Below are positions 54,301 through 64,000 of a stretch of DNA of 64,000 nt, piece after piece (positions within the stretch are counted from its first letter, which is position 1; each line of letters begins with the position of its first letter). A program made the position numbers and the translations under genes. The stretch is from Agrypnia vestita (lineage: Eukaryota > Arthropoda > Insecta > Trichoptera > Phryganeidae): contig JADDOH010023150.1 in the NCBI GenBank assembly GCA_016648135.1, positions 124,001-188,000 of the forward strand, given 5' to 3'. Below the pieces are notes generated by a model. It did no database searches. It saw only the letters and a program-made list of their open reading frames with translations, and was not told where the DNA came from.

Positions 54301-57300
54301 CATGTACCATTTCACCAACGAGACCCAAATTTTGTCTTCTGCGCATTCCCCGGCTACTCCAAAAATGTTCAAGAAGTTTGCCGGCAACTGTATCTCAAGT
54401 TCTACTAAACCGATTTATTTAAATTTTTGTGTGAACCTTCTCTATACATTCCTCTATAGCCCCTACCAGATTTAGGACGAAATTTAAATTTTTACTATTA
54501 AAAAAAAATTTAACTGTTAAAAAAAACGCGAAAAAAGGTGTTTTTATTTTCAAACGGCTGCCATTTTTTTTCAATTTTTTATTTATTTTCCGAGGTAGGG
54601 GCAATAGCGACATCTTTATTAATTAAGAATCCATTAGAATTTTTTGTTTCAGATGACCACAAGGGTTAAAACCATGTCCGCCAGGACACCCCTTTTTTTT
54701 TGGACCCCCCACTTCACCAGCCGATAACTTTTTGAGTTTTGAATTTTTTATTATTTTTTTATTAATTTTTTATTATGTATTCTTAAAATTTAAATAAACA
54801 AATCATAAAAAAGTGTATATCAAAAATATTATTTTTTTATTTTTTACAAAGCTCTAAAAAATGCCTGAAATTCGTGCCTCTAGACTAGAATACCCCCTTA
54901 AGATTCCATCTCCTTCAGATGACATTCCATAATAATTAACACCTCCACCCCCCCCCCCCTTCCCTTCACCGTAACACACTTGCATGGTTTAACTTTTTCA
55001 ATTTTAGTACACAAACAATCCTGAAGAAGAGAACATTATTCTCGAAATATATAGATTGTTTAATCTAATAAAGTGGTGAAAATAAAGTGATTTGTGTTTT
55101 ATTTTAAATGTAATGTAATACCAAACAGGACATGTACCAAACGATATTTTTCCAAGGGAAATAATGGTAAGTCCGTTCCGTTAATTGGGGTTCAATAAAA
55201 AGAGAACACTGTTCTCGAAACATGTAGATTCTATAATCTAACAAAGTGGTGAAAACAAAGTGATTTGTGTTTTATTTTAATAATAATGTCACCACAAAGT
55301 CGAGCCTTAATTTAGAAGAAAAAATATTCTTCAAACAATTAATAGGGATACTTTCTCTTCCCATCAGTTAGCAATATGTCCTGGACAATGATGGAAATTA
55401 TATTACTGAATGAAATATTTGTGTATTTAAAAAAAAGACTACGAATAAACTTTCTGGTATTCCTAACATTTTTAACACCGTTTGTTAGAGCTCCATCTAG
55501 CGTATGGCACTCAAAAGTTGTAAGAAGGTGCCATTTAGTGTCCTTGGAATAATATTTAATATGTTATAATGACTATTTGCATAGTGATTTATGAAGTTAT
55601 TGGATAGGAGATTATGTCAATGTTGACTTGAGTGAGTGACTTGGTGAGTCGTTTAATGTATTATATACCTAATCTAAGAGACTGAAAAGCGAGCTTTGTT
55701 ATTGACTTGTAAAATAAATGTGTGATTATTCCGTAATTAATATGTGTTTTTCTGTACTCCTATATTGATCTGTATCGTAATAAGTTTGCACAAGCTAAAA
55801 GTATGATAAGGATGCGCGTAAATAATTAGACCCATGGAAATGATATATTATTTTTGTATAGTAAGGATTTTGGGTGTATACCCCTAAATAGTTGGTGCTG
55901 TAGAGCCTGCATGGCAGCGTGGCTGTGGTGGTCTAGCCCACTGGCAGCCAGCTGCGCCACGAGCTGCTGCTGCTGCTGCTGATGTTGCTGCTGGGAGGAA
56001 CTGGAAGACTGCTCGCGGGACTTACTGCTCGACCCGCTGCCGTGACCTGCAAATGTCATTGTGTCACAACTCAAGGTGAGAAAAAAATATACATACAGAT
56101 ACCACTAAGCTAAAAGGCAGTAAATCCATACTTTTTGAAAAATGTTGGTTTTGGATATTCAAAGTCGTATTTTACCTTTCTAATAAGCTTGTTTGCCCTA
56201 TTTCCATCAAAATGTTAAGTATATCCATCTGCGATATGTAACATGTAGCTTATTTGTAGTTTTAAGGTTTGAACTATATAAAAATACCTCAAATAATAAA
56301 ATAACCTTTTTTGTCTGTATTAATTCAATATCTATTGACTGAGCGAAAAAATAAATTAATATTCATTTGAATGATAGAAACTGCTCCATTCACATTTCCT
56401 TGATTTACTCAGTAGTTCGTTTAATGGAGGTATTGCTTTTAGCTTAGTGGGGCAGAGTAGACTCCCGATTATCCAGGATCAAATCATCCGGGATGCGGAT
56501 TAACAGGGACCAATTTCAGTATTTTTGAGTATATTAACAACACAATTACTGGATTTTTGTTTCCAGAGGGATCTTCATTAATCAAGATATTATAGATTTC
56601 TCATAGAAACGAAGCATAAAGCATAATATGGTAAAGTAGGTATGGAAGTCTTTGGGTGTATATAGGATCTACGATCTATCATATGGCTTCGTCTTTGTGA
56701 GTCATGTATAATATATTTTATTTTTCACACGTTTTTTAGAGTCCAAAGCTGGTTAGAGTCGTGTTCTAACAGTAATCTCTCAAAATATTGATAAATTTTT
56801 TATTATTTCTGTTGTTTGCACTTTTTATAAGTGTTAGTTGCGTCCAGTTCAGCCCAGTTATTGTCACTTCTTTATAATAAAGTGCATAATTTATGACAGA
56901 ATTTATGTTAACTTATGTCAAAAGTCAGGGCAAGGACAGTTTTGATTTTATTTGCGCAGAAAAAACCAAATATTTTTATGAAGAATTAATGTTGCAGGAC
57001 GTTTTTATCACGTCTTCTGGATGGTTTACGTGGTTTTAAAAGAGACGAGGTATCCGACAAATTGCCATTTAAGACAAAAAAATTAAGTAGTGATGAACTA
57101 GCTACAAGAGAATTCACCTCAAAGTTTCGAGGATTTATAGAAACCGAAGATCTGATGCCGGAGCAAATTTACAATGTTAATAAAACTGGACTGAAAATGA
57201 CGACGATTTTTTTGAATTTGAAGAAAATCACCGTCAATAAGTTTTACCAAATTCGTGACAAATTGATAGGTGAGAGAAGTTGATATATAGTCAGCATGTG

Positions 57301-60300
57301 ATGGGCTCGATTCAGATGAAATTGCAACTGATCCCAAGTATTAAATGATGAAGATATTGTGGTGAAGAGAAATGAGAAATGAGAAATGTAGAAAAATGCT
57401 ATCTAAAATGTTCCTCCTTTCCTCTTTATCTAATTTTGTTATCTTTTCAGTGAATTAAATAATAATTGTGCAAAAAAGAAGTATGTACTTGACAACCCTG
57501 CAACATACAGACGATATTTTTACCGTGAGTAAACACACGTGTGCAGGACTTTCAACAAGACAAACAGTACGCGTGCGTGATGCGTGATTTTTCTTATTGT
57601 TAGACAATTTTTCAATGCTTTTAGATTACCCGGGAATCGTAGATTTCACCTGTTTGTCTTATCTAACATTAATTCACGTTAGATATTTAGTTTCCCCCAA
57701 ATTGTAATTTTTTCTTAGGAGGTCTTAACACTCGGAAGACTTTTTTGACATTGACAGCCGTAAAGAAACTTAACTTTTAGATTGGCAAAATTTGCATGCC
57801 TCAATTTTCCACCAAAATTTGATTTCATCCTCAACTTTTTACATTTTTACACTACAACGCCAACATTAGGTAAAAAAAATTGTACATAAAATGGATAAAG
57901 TTTTGGATGATATGTATAACCTAAAAACTCACTTCTATTAGTTGCTAGTTGAAAGTACCCGGCATTGCTCGGGAATTCTAAGAAATCAAAAAATACTCAA
58001 GGTTTATAAGTAGACAGTTATATTTTTAAATTTTACACAAAAATAATACATATACATACATATTATATTAAATTATGAAGAAGAACCAGTACAAACCACT
58101 GCAATTTGTTATTTAAATAAATGCATTTGTTGGCAAATAATCCTTCACCTTGATTCAAAAATGATTTGTACCATAATATAGAAACACACTGTGTGATCCC
58201 TGAAACCATGAAAGTCCACGATGACGAATAATTGAATTACAATTGAAAATGCAAACAGTCAGTGGGCAAATCAACAAGATTCCAAAGTACACACAAAACT
58301 AAGTAAAACTTCAATGTTTGACCAAAACTCAGAGAAATCGCAACTAAACCCGCGACGGCTAAGTCGGCTACTCACCCCTGGAGTCTTGGGATCTACCCAG
58401 GGACACGGAGGTCTCCCTCTCTGTGGGGGAAGCTGATATGTGAGAGCCAGAACTGCCTCCGCTTCTGCCATTTTGCACTCTGCAATGGTAAAATAACGTA
58501 CGTTTAGTACATTACGAGGCAATTCACAATTTAGTTGTAAATATCAGTAATTTAATCATTTTACATGTTGAACTACGCATAGTTGGTAAATTAACAAAAA
58601 ATATATATATATAAAGTAATAAACCTTATGTCGTGTTGAGAACTCCTGTGGTCATGGTTGTCATGGCGGGAACTATGTCTAAAAAAAAAGTTTTCTATAG
58701 CACATAAAATGTTTTTATGCATACATAATACTCATTAAAAATTTATTACAAATCTAATACATAATTAATTTCATCCGAAGACATATAATCAACCAAATCA
58801 TTCAAGCAATAATATATAAAAATGACTGTTTTGATGAATGAATGAATGAATGTTTACTTGATACTGCACTTCCTTTAACTATTATACTGGTCTTGAAAGA
58901 GCACGATCAAATCGTGGAATACTTCAAATTTCACACATGTGAAGTGAATGTTCAGCCTTAGGCCCGGTTGTTTCAAGTTGGATTAAAATAAAAGTTTGTT
59001 TAAGGCACAGATTTTTTACAGAAACGGATCGTTTGATTTTTTCAATTTTTGCAAGGTTTTTATCATTTTATTTGACTTGTATTAAAGCGAATGAATTTTT
59101 CATAATCGACATAAGATGCTGCATATCTTATAAGATATTGCATATCTTCATAACTATTGATATTAGGCCATGGTTGCTCGAACATTTTAGACTCATAACA
59201 TAGTCAGGAATCTACCTGCCAAGTTTCTGCTGCTAGCTCTGGTACACCCTGTATTTATATTATATTATAATAACCATGATGCACCACAAAGTACGTGCTA
59301 TTTCAATTTTAGGATATGACGAGATTTTTACTCATGCAATAATGCATTTACATGTACATACACTTTTGCAACAACAGTAACAAGAAGAAAACATTAGGAA
59401 CTCTCTTGTTGGACTCATCACTCCCTTTATAGAACGCCTGAATCTTAAAGGAGAGGATACCTGGGTGGAGGCTGGTGGTGTGCGGGCTTGCTCTGGCTGT
59501 GCGCCGTGGAGGGCTGGGACCGGTTCTGGTGGCGCGAGGGCACGGCCGACATCACCAGGGACTCGGCGGCCGGAGCCACGGGAGCCAGGCTGACCGAAGG
59601 GGCCCTTACGCTCTAAACACAGAACACTCTGTTAAAAATAATATACCGATTATAATTGCCAAGTGCATTTGGTATCGATATGCGGCTCCGTCACAACTTC
59701 GATCCAGTGGTAACGTTGCGAGTCTGCAGTATGACTGATGCTGGAGTGTGTTGGTTAGGCCAATGTGTACCTATCACAAGTAGAAGTGAGTTTAATGCAA
59801 AAATTCTGTTCATTATATTTCTGTAAGAATGTTCTATGGTGAAGATATGAGAATTTTTTTTTCCATATATCGATTTTGAATATCGCTGCAAAGCAATTTT
59901 GTTGCGAATGCCAAAACTACAATTTTACACTCGAGACAAAAATCATTTGACATGTTGGTGTCAAATTATGAAAGGATTATTATGAAAACAAGATAATCTT
60001 TAATGAATTAGTCAATGGGATTTTGGTGTTCACAGAAAAATTACTTCCTCGTGTCATCATTATTTATTATACAGGGTGCCTCGTAGTTAGAAATCAAAAC
60101 CTTTACGGGAGTTTTCATCATACAATTTTGAATAGAAAATATTCTTAACACATTGGGTGAAATGTCGACAGTTACGGAGATAAACGACACCAAAGTTTGC
60201 ATTTTTTTTTTTAAATATTTCTGATATATTTTATGAAAAAAGGTGGACTATCAGTACAGTAACTTATATAGAATTTTAAAAATTCACCCGCTTTGATACA

Positions 60301-63300
60301 AGTCACCCAATGCGTAAATAATATTTTCTGTTCAAAACCGAATCAAGGAGACTCCTCAAATTTTTTGCTAGCTACGAAATACCCTATGAAAGACAATGTT
60401 TCAAAATGAATATAAATTGATAAGTGATAATATGACTGATAAAAATCATTAACTTATTGAACTACAGAAGTAGAGTAGGATAATAATAACAATTTTTTGA
60501 TTTTCATGCCTGTAGTACTTATTTTCCAAGCTTTTTTGGTTTTCTTGGTTGCCCATTTTTGATGAAATTTAAAATAAATTAAATTTTAATAAATATTATT
60601 ATTAAGTACTGCGATACATGGGCTCCAGCCTAAACATCCATAGGTAGTAACTAAAATCATATAAATAATTCAATTGTACATGGTATACCCAATGTTTGAT
60701 AATGGCCTAGTAAGTTGAAACAGCTGTCATATTTAAAGTAATGCTTTACGCAAACTAGCAAAACTTAATAATATTTTTATTAAAATTTGGTTTATTTTAA
60801 ATGTCATTAAAAATAAACATCTACAAATTCAGAATGCCAGAAGAACGAATACCAAGAAGCATACTCTTGGCAACCCCGGAAGGAAGAAGCAACAAAAAAA
60901 TGTGTATGAAAACAAAATGGGTCTGAACTGGTCGACTCATGCGGAAGCAGCGCAAGACAGAGGAATATGGAATATGGCCCCCCACCCTACTAGGACAAGG
61001 GGATGAAGATGATGAAACTAAACACAAAAACTGTAAATAATTTTCCTGGCTGTTTCGGGTGATTTAGAAATGTTGGACGACTAATGCCTAACTTTTGCGC
61101 CAGCTCTCAATTTGGATTGCACAGTCCTGATTCAATTAACAACTTCAATATCAATTAACCGGTCGTATACCGGAGCGTAGATCTATGCGACTATTTTTGT
61201 ACCCTCTGTGTGCCGGAGCTGAGATATGCGCTCTCTAGACATGTATGCGAATTTTACCAATTTTACCCCTGTTTATGGATTTTTAAAGCTTATTATCTCA
61301 AAATTTTGAATGAATGAACGAGTTCTATTCATCAAGTAACCTAATTTGCCGCGTAAACTGGACAAAAAATCATTCCAAATGTTGTCTTCGAACCATGCAT
61401 TAATTGTGTTATTTATCTGTTAAAAAAAGTTTTTTTTTTTAAATAAAAACATGTTTAAATGAAGTATTTTTATATTCTTTGATATATTTAGAATGAAAAT
61501 ATTGAAATACAATATCTTTAGTGTTATTGCTTCCATGGTTTTATTCGATAAACATGTGCGTACATTTCTGACAGTAAATTTCGTTACCTATTTTCATAAT
61601 TAATGAATAAGTAATTATTGTACAAGTAATTATAGAAATATAAGTAATTATTGAAGTCTGTATATTGAGAAACCAGAAACTGCAACTTCTACGCCATTAT
61701 TGTTGATTTTTGCATGAATACAACCATCACAAAAAAGTGTCTAAAAAAACAGAAATCTTGTGCTAAATTGCGCGGCAGACAGCGTACATTCCACGTTACG
61801 CACGGGCGGCATACGACCAGTTAATAGTTAATCATTATCAATTGAAGGCCAGCTGCCCATAACCTAGGCTCCCGCACCCATCATGAAATTTTTGGCCAAA
61901 AACTACCGTTACACAGCACGTTTCTTAACAATACTCAAACCAAAAACAAAAAAATTGTTTAATTTACAAACAGTTACTGTTTCTTTATTACCCACTCTAA
62001 ACTCATACAAAAAGATGTTCTTATTCATCTTCGAATAAGAACATATTTTTGTATGAGTTTTCCAACTTCAATTCAATGTCCTGATTTGGAGCAAAATTCA
62101 TAATATCTTGATTGATGAATAAAATGAAATTACATTTTCATTGAAAAAAAAACATAGGTTCAGATTAATTATTTTAGAGATTATCAATTAAATAAAAAAT
62201 TAAAATTCAGAATACAAAAATTGCAATTATTTTCCTACCAATGTAATAAATACTATACACAGAATTGAAATAATTCTGAAAATAATTACATGGAATTTTA
62301 AAAACAAATTCTTAAGCAGGTACTAAATGGCGTTTTTTGAAGATTTATACACCGACATTTAGAAAAATTCACAATAATTTTGATACACAAAGTAAAATTA
62401 TTTATATACAGAGATAGTAGACAAAATCAGTTCAAGTTCCACTAGGTGACCATCGACATGCCGCAGAAATTTTCTATATTAAAATAAACAAGAATGTAAA
62501 ATAAAAAATAAATAATCAAATTATAAACTACTAATTTAAGGAGTTTATTTTGGACTATACTAAAATGAACTAATTAACTAGAATAGACATGTGAGAATGG
62601 ACGATCTATACACATCTAAAGTGATCGCATGCAGCGTCGTAATGGTCTCGTCAAAATGAGTTTTTTTATAACACACCACATCTGAGACAATTTTTTTGGG
62701 AATCTTCCTCTTTATCCTTTTTCATACTCCAAGGTCCTGCTAAACTCGACAGGAACGACTCGGGATCTAAACTTTGTATGAAAAAGTTATTGCCAGGCCT
62801 GATTCTGTTGAACTGTTTCAATCAGTTGTCGCGAGGAACGACTGGCCGAAGAGACGACAAATGCACGACAACATAAAATGTTTATATCCTTGAAGTTGTC
62901 TAACCTGCATGTACGCTGGAGGCGGCTGCGGTCCCTCTAGTGGCTGCTTGTGACAACCAACGAACCAACATCAGAACCGTGGCAACATTCTCTAATTTTT
63001 CATCTCAATCAATTCATTTACTCTCCACAATCTTACTGTCAAAAAACTTTTATTAATTACTACACTATAATAATATTAGCATTACGCATGTTGGTCCTAA
63101 TAATTTAAAAATACATACAATTAGACACAAGTCGATTTTGTTAAAAATAAGTGTTTTTTTAATATTCCTATGGTTTTTGTGAAACCTGTAAACCTAATCT
63201 TGGGCATGTCAAAGAATAACGATTTGCAATTCTCAATTAACAATAATGAAAGGAGAATATAGAAATTATTTAAGGCACTACCTTTTCAAAATCTCAACCG

Positions 63301-63838
63301 TTTCAGTCATTTTTCATGTTATATGACATTGAATTCAATGACAGTTTAATACACAGAAGATGTCTTTTAAAAAGTACTTCAATTTGTCAAACACAGTAGA
63401 CCTCGATTATTTGAGTCTCTGAATAATCTAACCCGCATGTATTTTTAAAATTATGGAAATCACAGCAGAGATGAGAACAGATGACAATGAAACAAAAGGA
63501 CTTTTTGAGAAATAAAATGATATTTCATAACATATATGTATCGGCGTTACATTGAACCCAATTTTTATTTAATTTAATAAAAATAACGGGTATATAATGC
63601 CGTGGCAAAATATAATATTATCTGAATTTTTAACTGCCCAAAGTACCCAAGTCTGTATGTAATAAAGCAATCCAGAATTGAGTATGAAGCATTATTAAAG
63701 TGATAACTCGAAGACTTTATATTATTTTATTAATACTACGGTCAACAAGAATTGATAGTGACTAACCGGAGTAGCTTGCTTGATGGTCACTTGCGGGGTG
63801 GGCTCTACTACGGCTGGTGTGGGCGAGGGTGAGTTCAC
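51165..63838 (-). CDS. C-terminal exons of an unidentified Ser/Gln/His/Pro-rich protein (5' part outside window)
   Basis: Eight coding exons read right to left: 63838-63767, 62943-62905, 59612-59461, 58678-58625, 58479-58376, 56046-55882, 51891-51793 and 51301-51165 (stop TAG at 51167-51165). Every AG/GT border and phase agrees, giving 273 residues. Order: Pro/Thr-rich VNSPSPTPAVVEPTPQ; PPPAYMQ; Ser/His/Gln-rich segments (SRHQNRSQPSTAHSQSK, HSSRHDNHDHRSSQHD); a Ser then polyQ tract (QQQHQQQQQQ); and a hydrophobic/helical end with NPAALMQFSPLLYPYQLAMA, SELQRAAELQRQYLLDLLP and SSRPWNNN. This suits a nuclear transcriptional coregulator (scribbler/ZNF608-609 or atrophin are candidates), but I do not recognise it firmly. 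Confidence 0.85.
51793..51891 (-). CDS. Unidentified minus-strand gene, exon n-1
   Basis: Acceptor GTTCTAG, donor CTCA/GTGAGT. Encodes SAASGVNPAALMQFSPLLYP then YQLAMAQAAGL, the most conserved-looking hydrophobic segment of the visible protein. Confidence 0.8.
51938..52090. repeat. Relative of the 39394-39745 GCAAATACAGCAATATC repeat
   Basis: TAAAAGCAAAGGCAGCAATATT, then ATGTGAGAAAATGGCCGATTC and later AGCAAAAACAGTAATATC, in the same order as at 39400-39660. Confidence 0.5.
52729..53007 (+). pseudogene. Transposase N-terminal fragment (Kolobok/Mutator-like)
   Basis: A 92-codon frame with ATG at 52729. It has a basic N-terminus (GAKRACRKTKRQFRGNQHTV), a Ser/Lys linker, then NYSYCILEFLSIFTSLS and CFRCKQNITF. 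The layout 'KRxFxGNQ...YRIxxFxxVFxxLSxxxxCxxCxxxITF' is typical of the start of these transposases, including the CxxC pair. The frame ends early after that motif, so only the N-terminus is left. Confidence 0.65.
53815..54157 (+). pseudogene. Transposase C-terminal fragment (Kolobok/Mutator-like)
   Basis: In frame from about 53815: SIFNEGFIPNLKILNVMGIT then IGPEAHAFAGNG, matching 'FNxGxxxxLxVLxxLGIxxGxxxxxF'. Stop at 54043-54045; a shifted frame 54059-54157 continues with FEVEKGPLYEAGIAD and stop TAA, matching the 'EG..Y.AGIAD' terminus of the same proteins. Internal stops and a frameshift make it dead. Confidence 0.65.
54245..54394. mobile_element. 150-bp MITE, TACAGTAGCCGGC family
   Basis: Termini TACAGTAGCCGGCAAACATC then TTGAA, and the inverted TTCAAGAAGTTTGCCGGCAA then CTGTA. 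A related fragment lies at 20605-20672. Nested in the TTAA transposon. Confidence 0.7.
55005..55285 (+). repeat. Two direct repeats with hammerhead-like core, possible Penelope-like termini
   Basis: 55021-55107 and 55195-55283 share AGAGAACA-T-TTCTCGAAA, then TAGATT...TAATCTAA and AAAGTGGTGAAAA, ending AAAGTGATTTGTGTTTTATT. The first copy has CTGAAGA followed by a GAGAA...TTCTC stem and GAAA, the order of a hammerhead core. The second has lost CTGAAGA but keeps GAAAC. No coding sequence between. Confidence 0.4.
55882..56046 (-). CDS. Unidentified minus-strand gene, polyQ exon
   Basis: Acceptor CATTTGCAG, donor TTTAGGG/GTATAC. Encodes HGSGSSSKSREQSSSSSQQQ, HQQQQQQ, then LVAQLAASGLDHHSHAAMQA and LQHQLFR. 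Glutamines are mostly CAG, so length variation between individuals is likely. Confidence 0.82.
56450..57300 (+). pseudogene. Decayed pogo/Tigger transposase
   Basis: With stops and shifts, the plus strand reads FITSSGWFTWF-KRRGIRQIAI then KLSSDELATREFTSKFRGFI and LMPEQIYNVNKTGLKM. This is the Tc5-type HTH end ('GWLxRFKxRHGIRxLxIxGEKLS') and the start of the DDE domain ('QIYNxDETGL'), with Asn-Lys in place of the catalytic Asp-Glu. A terminus-like CAGAGTAGACTCCCGATTAT lies at 56453. Dead. Confidence 0.7.
58376..58479 (-). CDS. Unidentified minus-strand gene, Ser-rich exon
   Basis: Acceptor CCATTGCAG, donor CAGGG/GTGAGT. Encodes VQNGRSGGSSGSHISASPTE then RETSVSLGRSQDSR, rich in potential phosphorylation sites (SPT). 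Confidence 0.8.
58625..58678 (-). CDS. Unidentified minus-strand gene, 54-nt His/Arg/Ser exon
   Basis: Acceptor TTTTTTTTAG, donor ATAAG/GTTTAT. Encodes HSSRHDNHDHRSSQHDI between split Arg codons. Both neighbouring exons need this frame. Confidence 0.75.
58958..59035. repeat. PIF/Harbinger-like MITE, left half
   Basis: TTAGGCCCGGTTGTTTCAAGTTGGATTAAA and ACGGATCGTTTGATT, as in 25195-25270. Cut at 59036 by a foldback element fragment. Confidence 0.6.
59036..59254. repeat. ACACCCTGTA foldback family, right half
   Basis: TGCAAGGTTTTTATCATTTT then ATTTGACTTGTATTAAAGCG, and ATTGATATTAGGCCATGG to TACACCCTGTAT. Near-identical to 43610-43697 at its end. Confidence 0.65.
59461..59612 (-). CDS. Unidentified minus-strand gene, 152-nt exon
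   Basis: Acceptor GTGTTTAG, donor CCCAG/GTATCC. Encodes SVRAPSVSLAPVAPAAESLV then MSAVPSRHQNRSQPSTAHSQ and SKPAHHQPPP. Strongly GC-rich compared with the flanking introns. Confidence 0.82.
60069..60386. repeat. ACACCCTGTA foldback family, left half plus short right end
   Basis: TACAGGGTGCCTCGTAGTTA, AATTTTGAATAGAAAATATTCTTAACAC and GGTGAAATGTCGACAGTTACGGAGATAA, then AATATTTTCTGTTCAAAACC and GCTAGCTACGAAATACCCTA. Confidence 0.65.
60820..61025 (+). mobile_element. LINE reverse-transcriptase tail of a different family
   Basis: Plus-strand frames give RMPEERIPRSILLATPEGRS then KMGLNWSTHAEAAQDRGIWN. This is the usual 'RMPExRIPxxxLxxxPxGxRxxGRP...A.DRxxWR' end of insect LINE reverse transcriptases. 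Truncated and frameshifted. Confidence 0.65.
61026..62000. other. Intron sequence without identified features
   Basis: No exon, domain or clear repeat. Confidence 0.3.
62001..62058. repeat. Near-perfect 26-bp hairpin
   Basis: Arms 62001-62026 and 62033-62058 pair at 25 of 26 positions around the loop ATCTTC. Lies alone in an intron of the minus-strand gene. Confidence 0.8.
62905..62943 (-). CDS. Unidentified minus-strand gene, 39-nt microexon
   Basis: Acceptor CACAAGCAG, donor ATGCAG/GTTAGA, phase 0 on both sides. Encodes PLEGPQPPPAYMQ. If the acceptor is CACAAG instead, one extra Gln is added. Being a multiple of three it can be skipped without frame loss. Confidence 0.65.
63767..63838 (-). 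CDS. Unidentified minus-strand gene, first exon visible in the window
   Basis: Acceptor TTTTCCTGCAG, donor CTCCG/GTTAGT, 24 codons: VNSPSPTPAVVEPTPQ then VTIKQATP. Upstream exons lie beyond 64000. Confidence 0.75.
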
Positions 63839-64000
63839 CTGCAGGAAAATACATAACAAGAGATGAAAATATTATTTGCAAGTTGTCTTTAAAGGCCACT
63901 TTAAACTTCGGATTATTCTGTGAAATATTATCATAAATTTCAACCTTTCATCTTCACCACTGTAGTGATTCCATTGTGTCTAACATTCCTGTTTTGGAGT

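Larger units (their letters stand above)
52316..54901 (+). mobile_element. 2.58-kb TTAA-flanked DNA transposon with decayed transposase
   Basis: TTAA at 52316-52319 and 54898-54901 encloses inverted termini GGGGGTATTCTAGTTAGA and its partner TCTAGACTAGAATACCCCC. Inside, three plus-strand pieces in order match the N-terminus and C-terminus of arthropod proteins usually annotated as Mutator-like/Kolobok-type transposases (52729-53007, 53815-54045, 54059-54157). The middle is missing or scrambled and the pieces contain stops. A MITE (54245-54394) and an AC microsatellite (53112-53124) are nested in it. TTAA target plus a G-run terminus suggests Kolobok. Confidence 0.8.

Overview
This is insect nuclear DNA: AT-rich, spliced genes with long introns, a prophenoloxidase, and a dense mix of non-LTR retrotransposons, Penelope-like elements and TIR/foldback elements. 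I cannot name the order with confidence. Nothing looks bacterial; there are no operons, CRISPR arrays or rRNA genes.

Three host genes are supported. (1) A vanin-like (pantetheinase/biotinidase family) gene on the + strand has nine coding exons from 10031 to 41060. They join in frame into about 556 residues with an intact Glu-Lys-Cys nitrilase-type triad. (2) An intronless prophenoloxidase (PPO) on the - strand, 32179-30068, lies wholly inside intron 3 of the vanin-like gene and is transcribed against it. It has all six copper-ligand histidines and its own TATA/initiator core promoter. (3) The last eight coding exons of a - strand gene lie at 63838-51165. Every junction keeps the frame; the product is a Ser/Gln/His/Pro-rich, probably nuclear protein whose N-terminus lies beyond the window. 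I do not recognise its family with certainty.

The rest is repeat-derived or blank. 1-9900 holds decayed elements: a TTAA-flanked DNA element end, a 429-bp TIR element, a LINE 3' end, two Penelope-like endonuclease fragments and a small MADF-domain ORF. The vanin introns hold a second TTAA element, many copies of a foldback family ending in ACACCCTGTA, LINE tails and reverse-transcriptase remnants, a hAT-like element with 8-bp target duplications, a PIF/Harbinger-like MITE and the inverted partner of the 429-bp element. 41061-51164 separates the two convergent genes and may include the 3' UTR of the third. The introns of the third gene contain a 2.6-kb TTAA-flanked transposon with recognisable transposase relics, a decayed pogo/Tigger transposase and a near-perfect 26-bp hairpin.

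The main biological point is the arrangement: an intronless, apparently functional immune/melanisation oxidase nested antisense inside an ectoenzyme gene, within a transposon-rich locus. Family assignments rest on motifs read by eye; no database search was possible.
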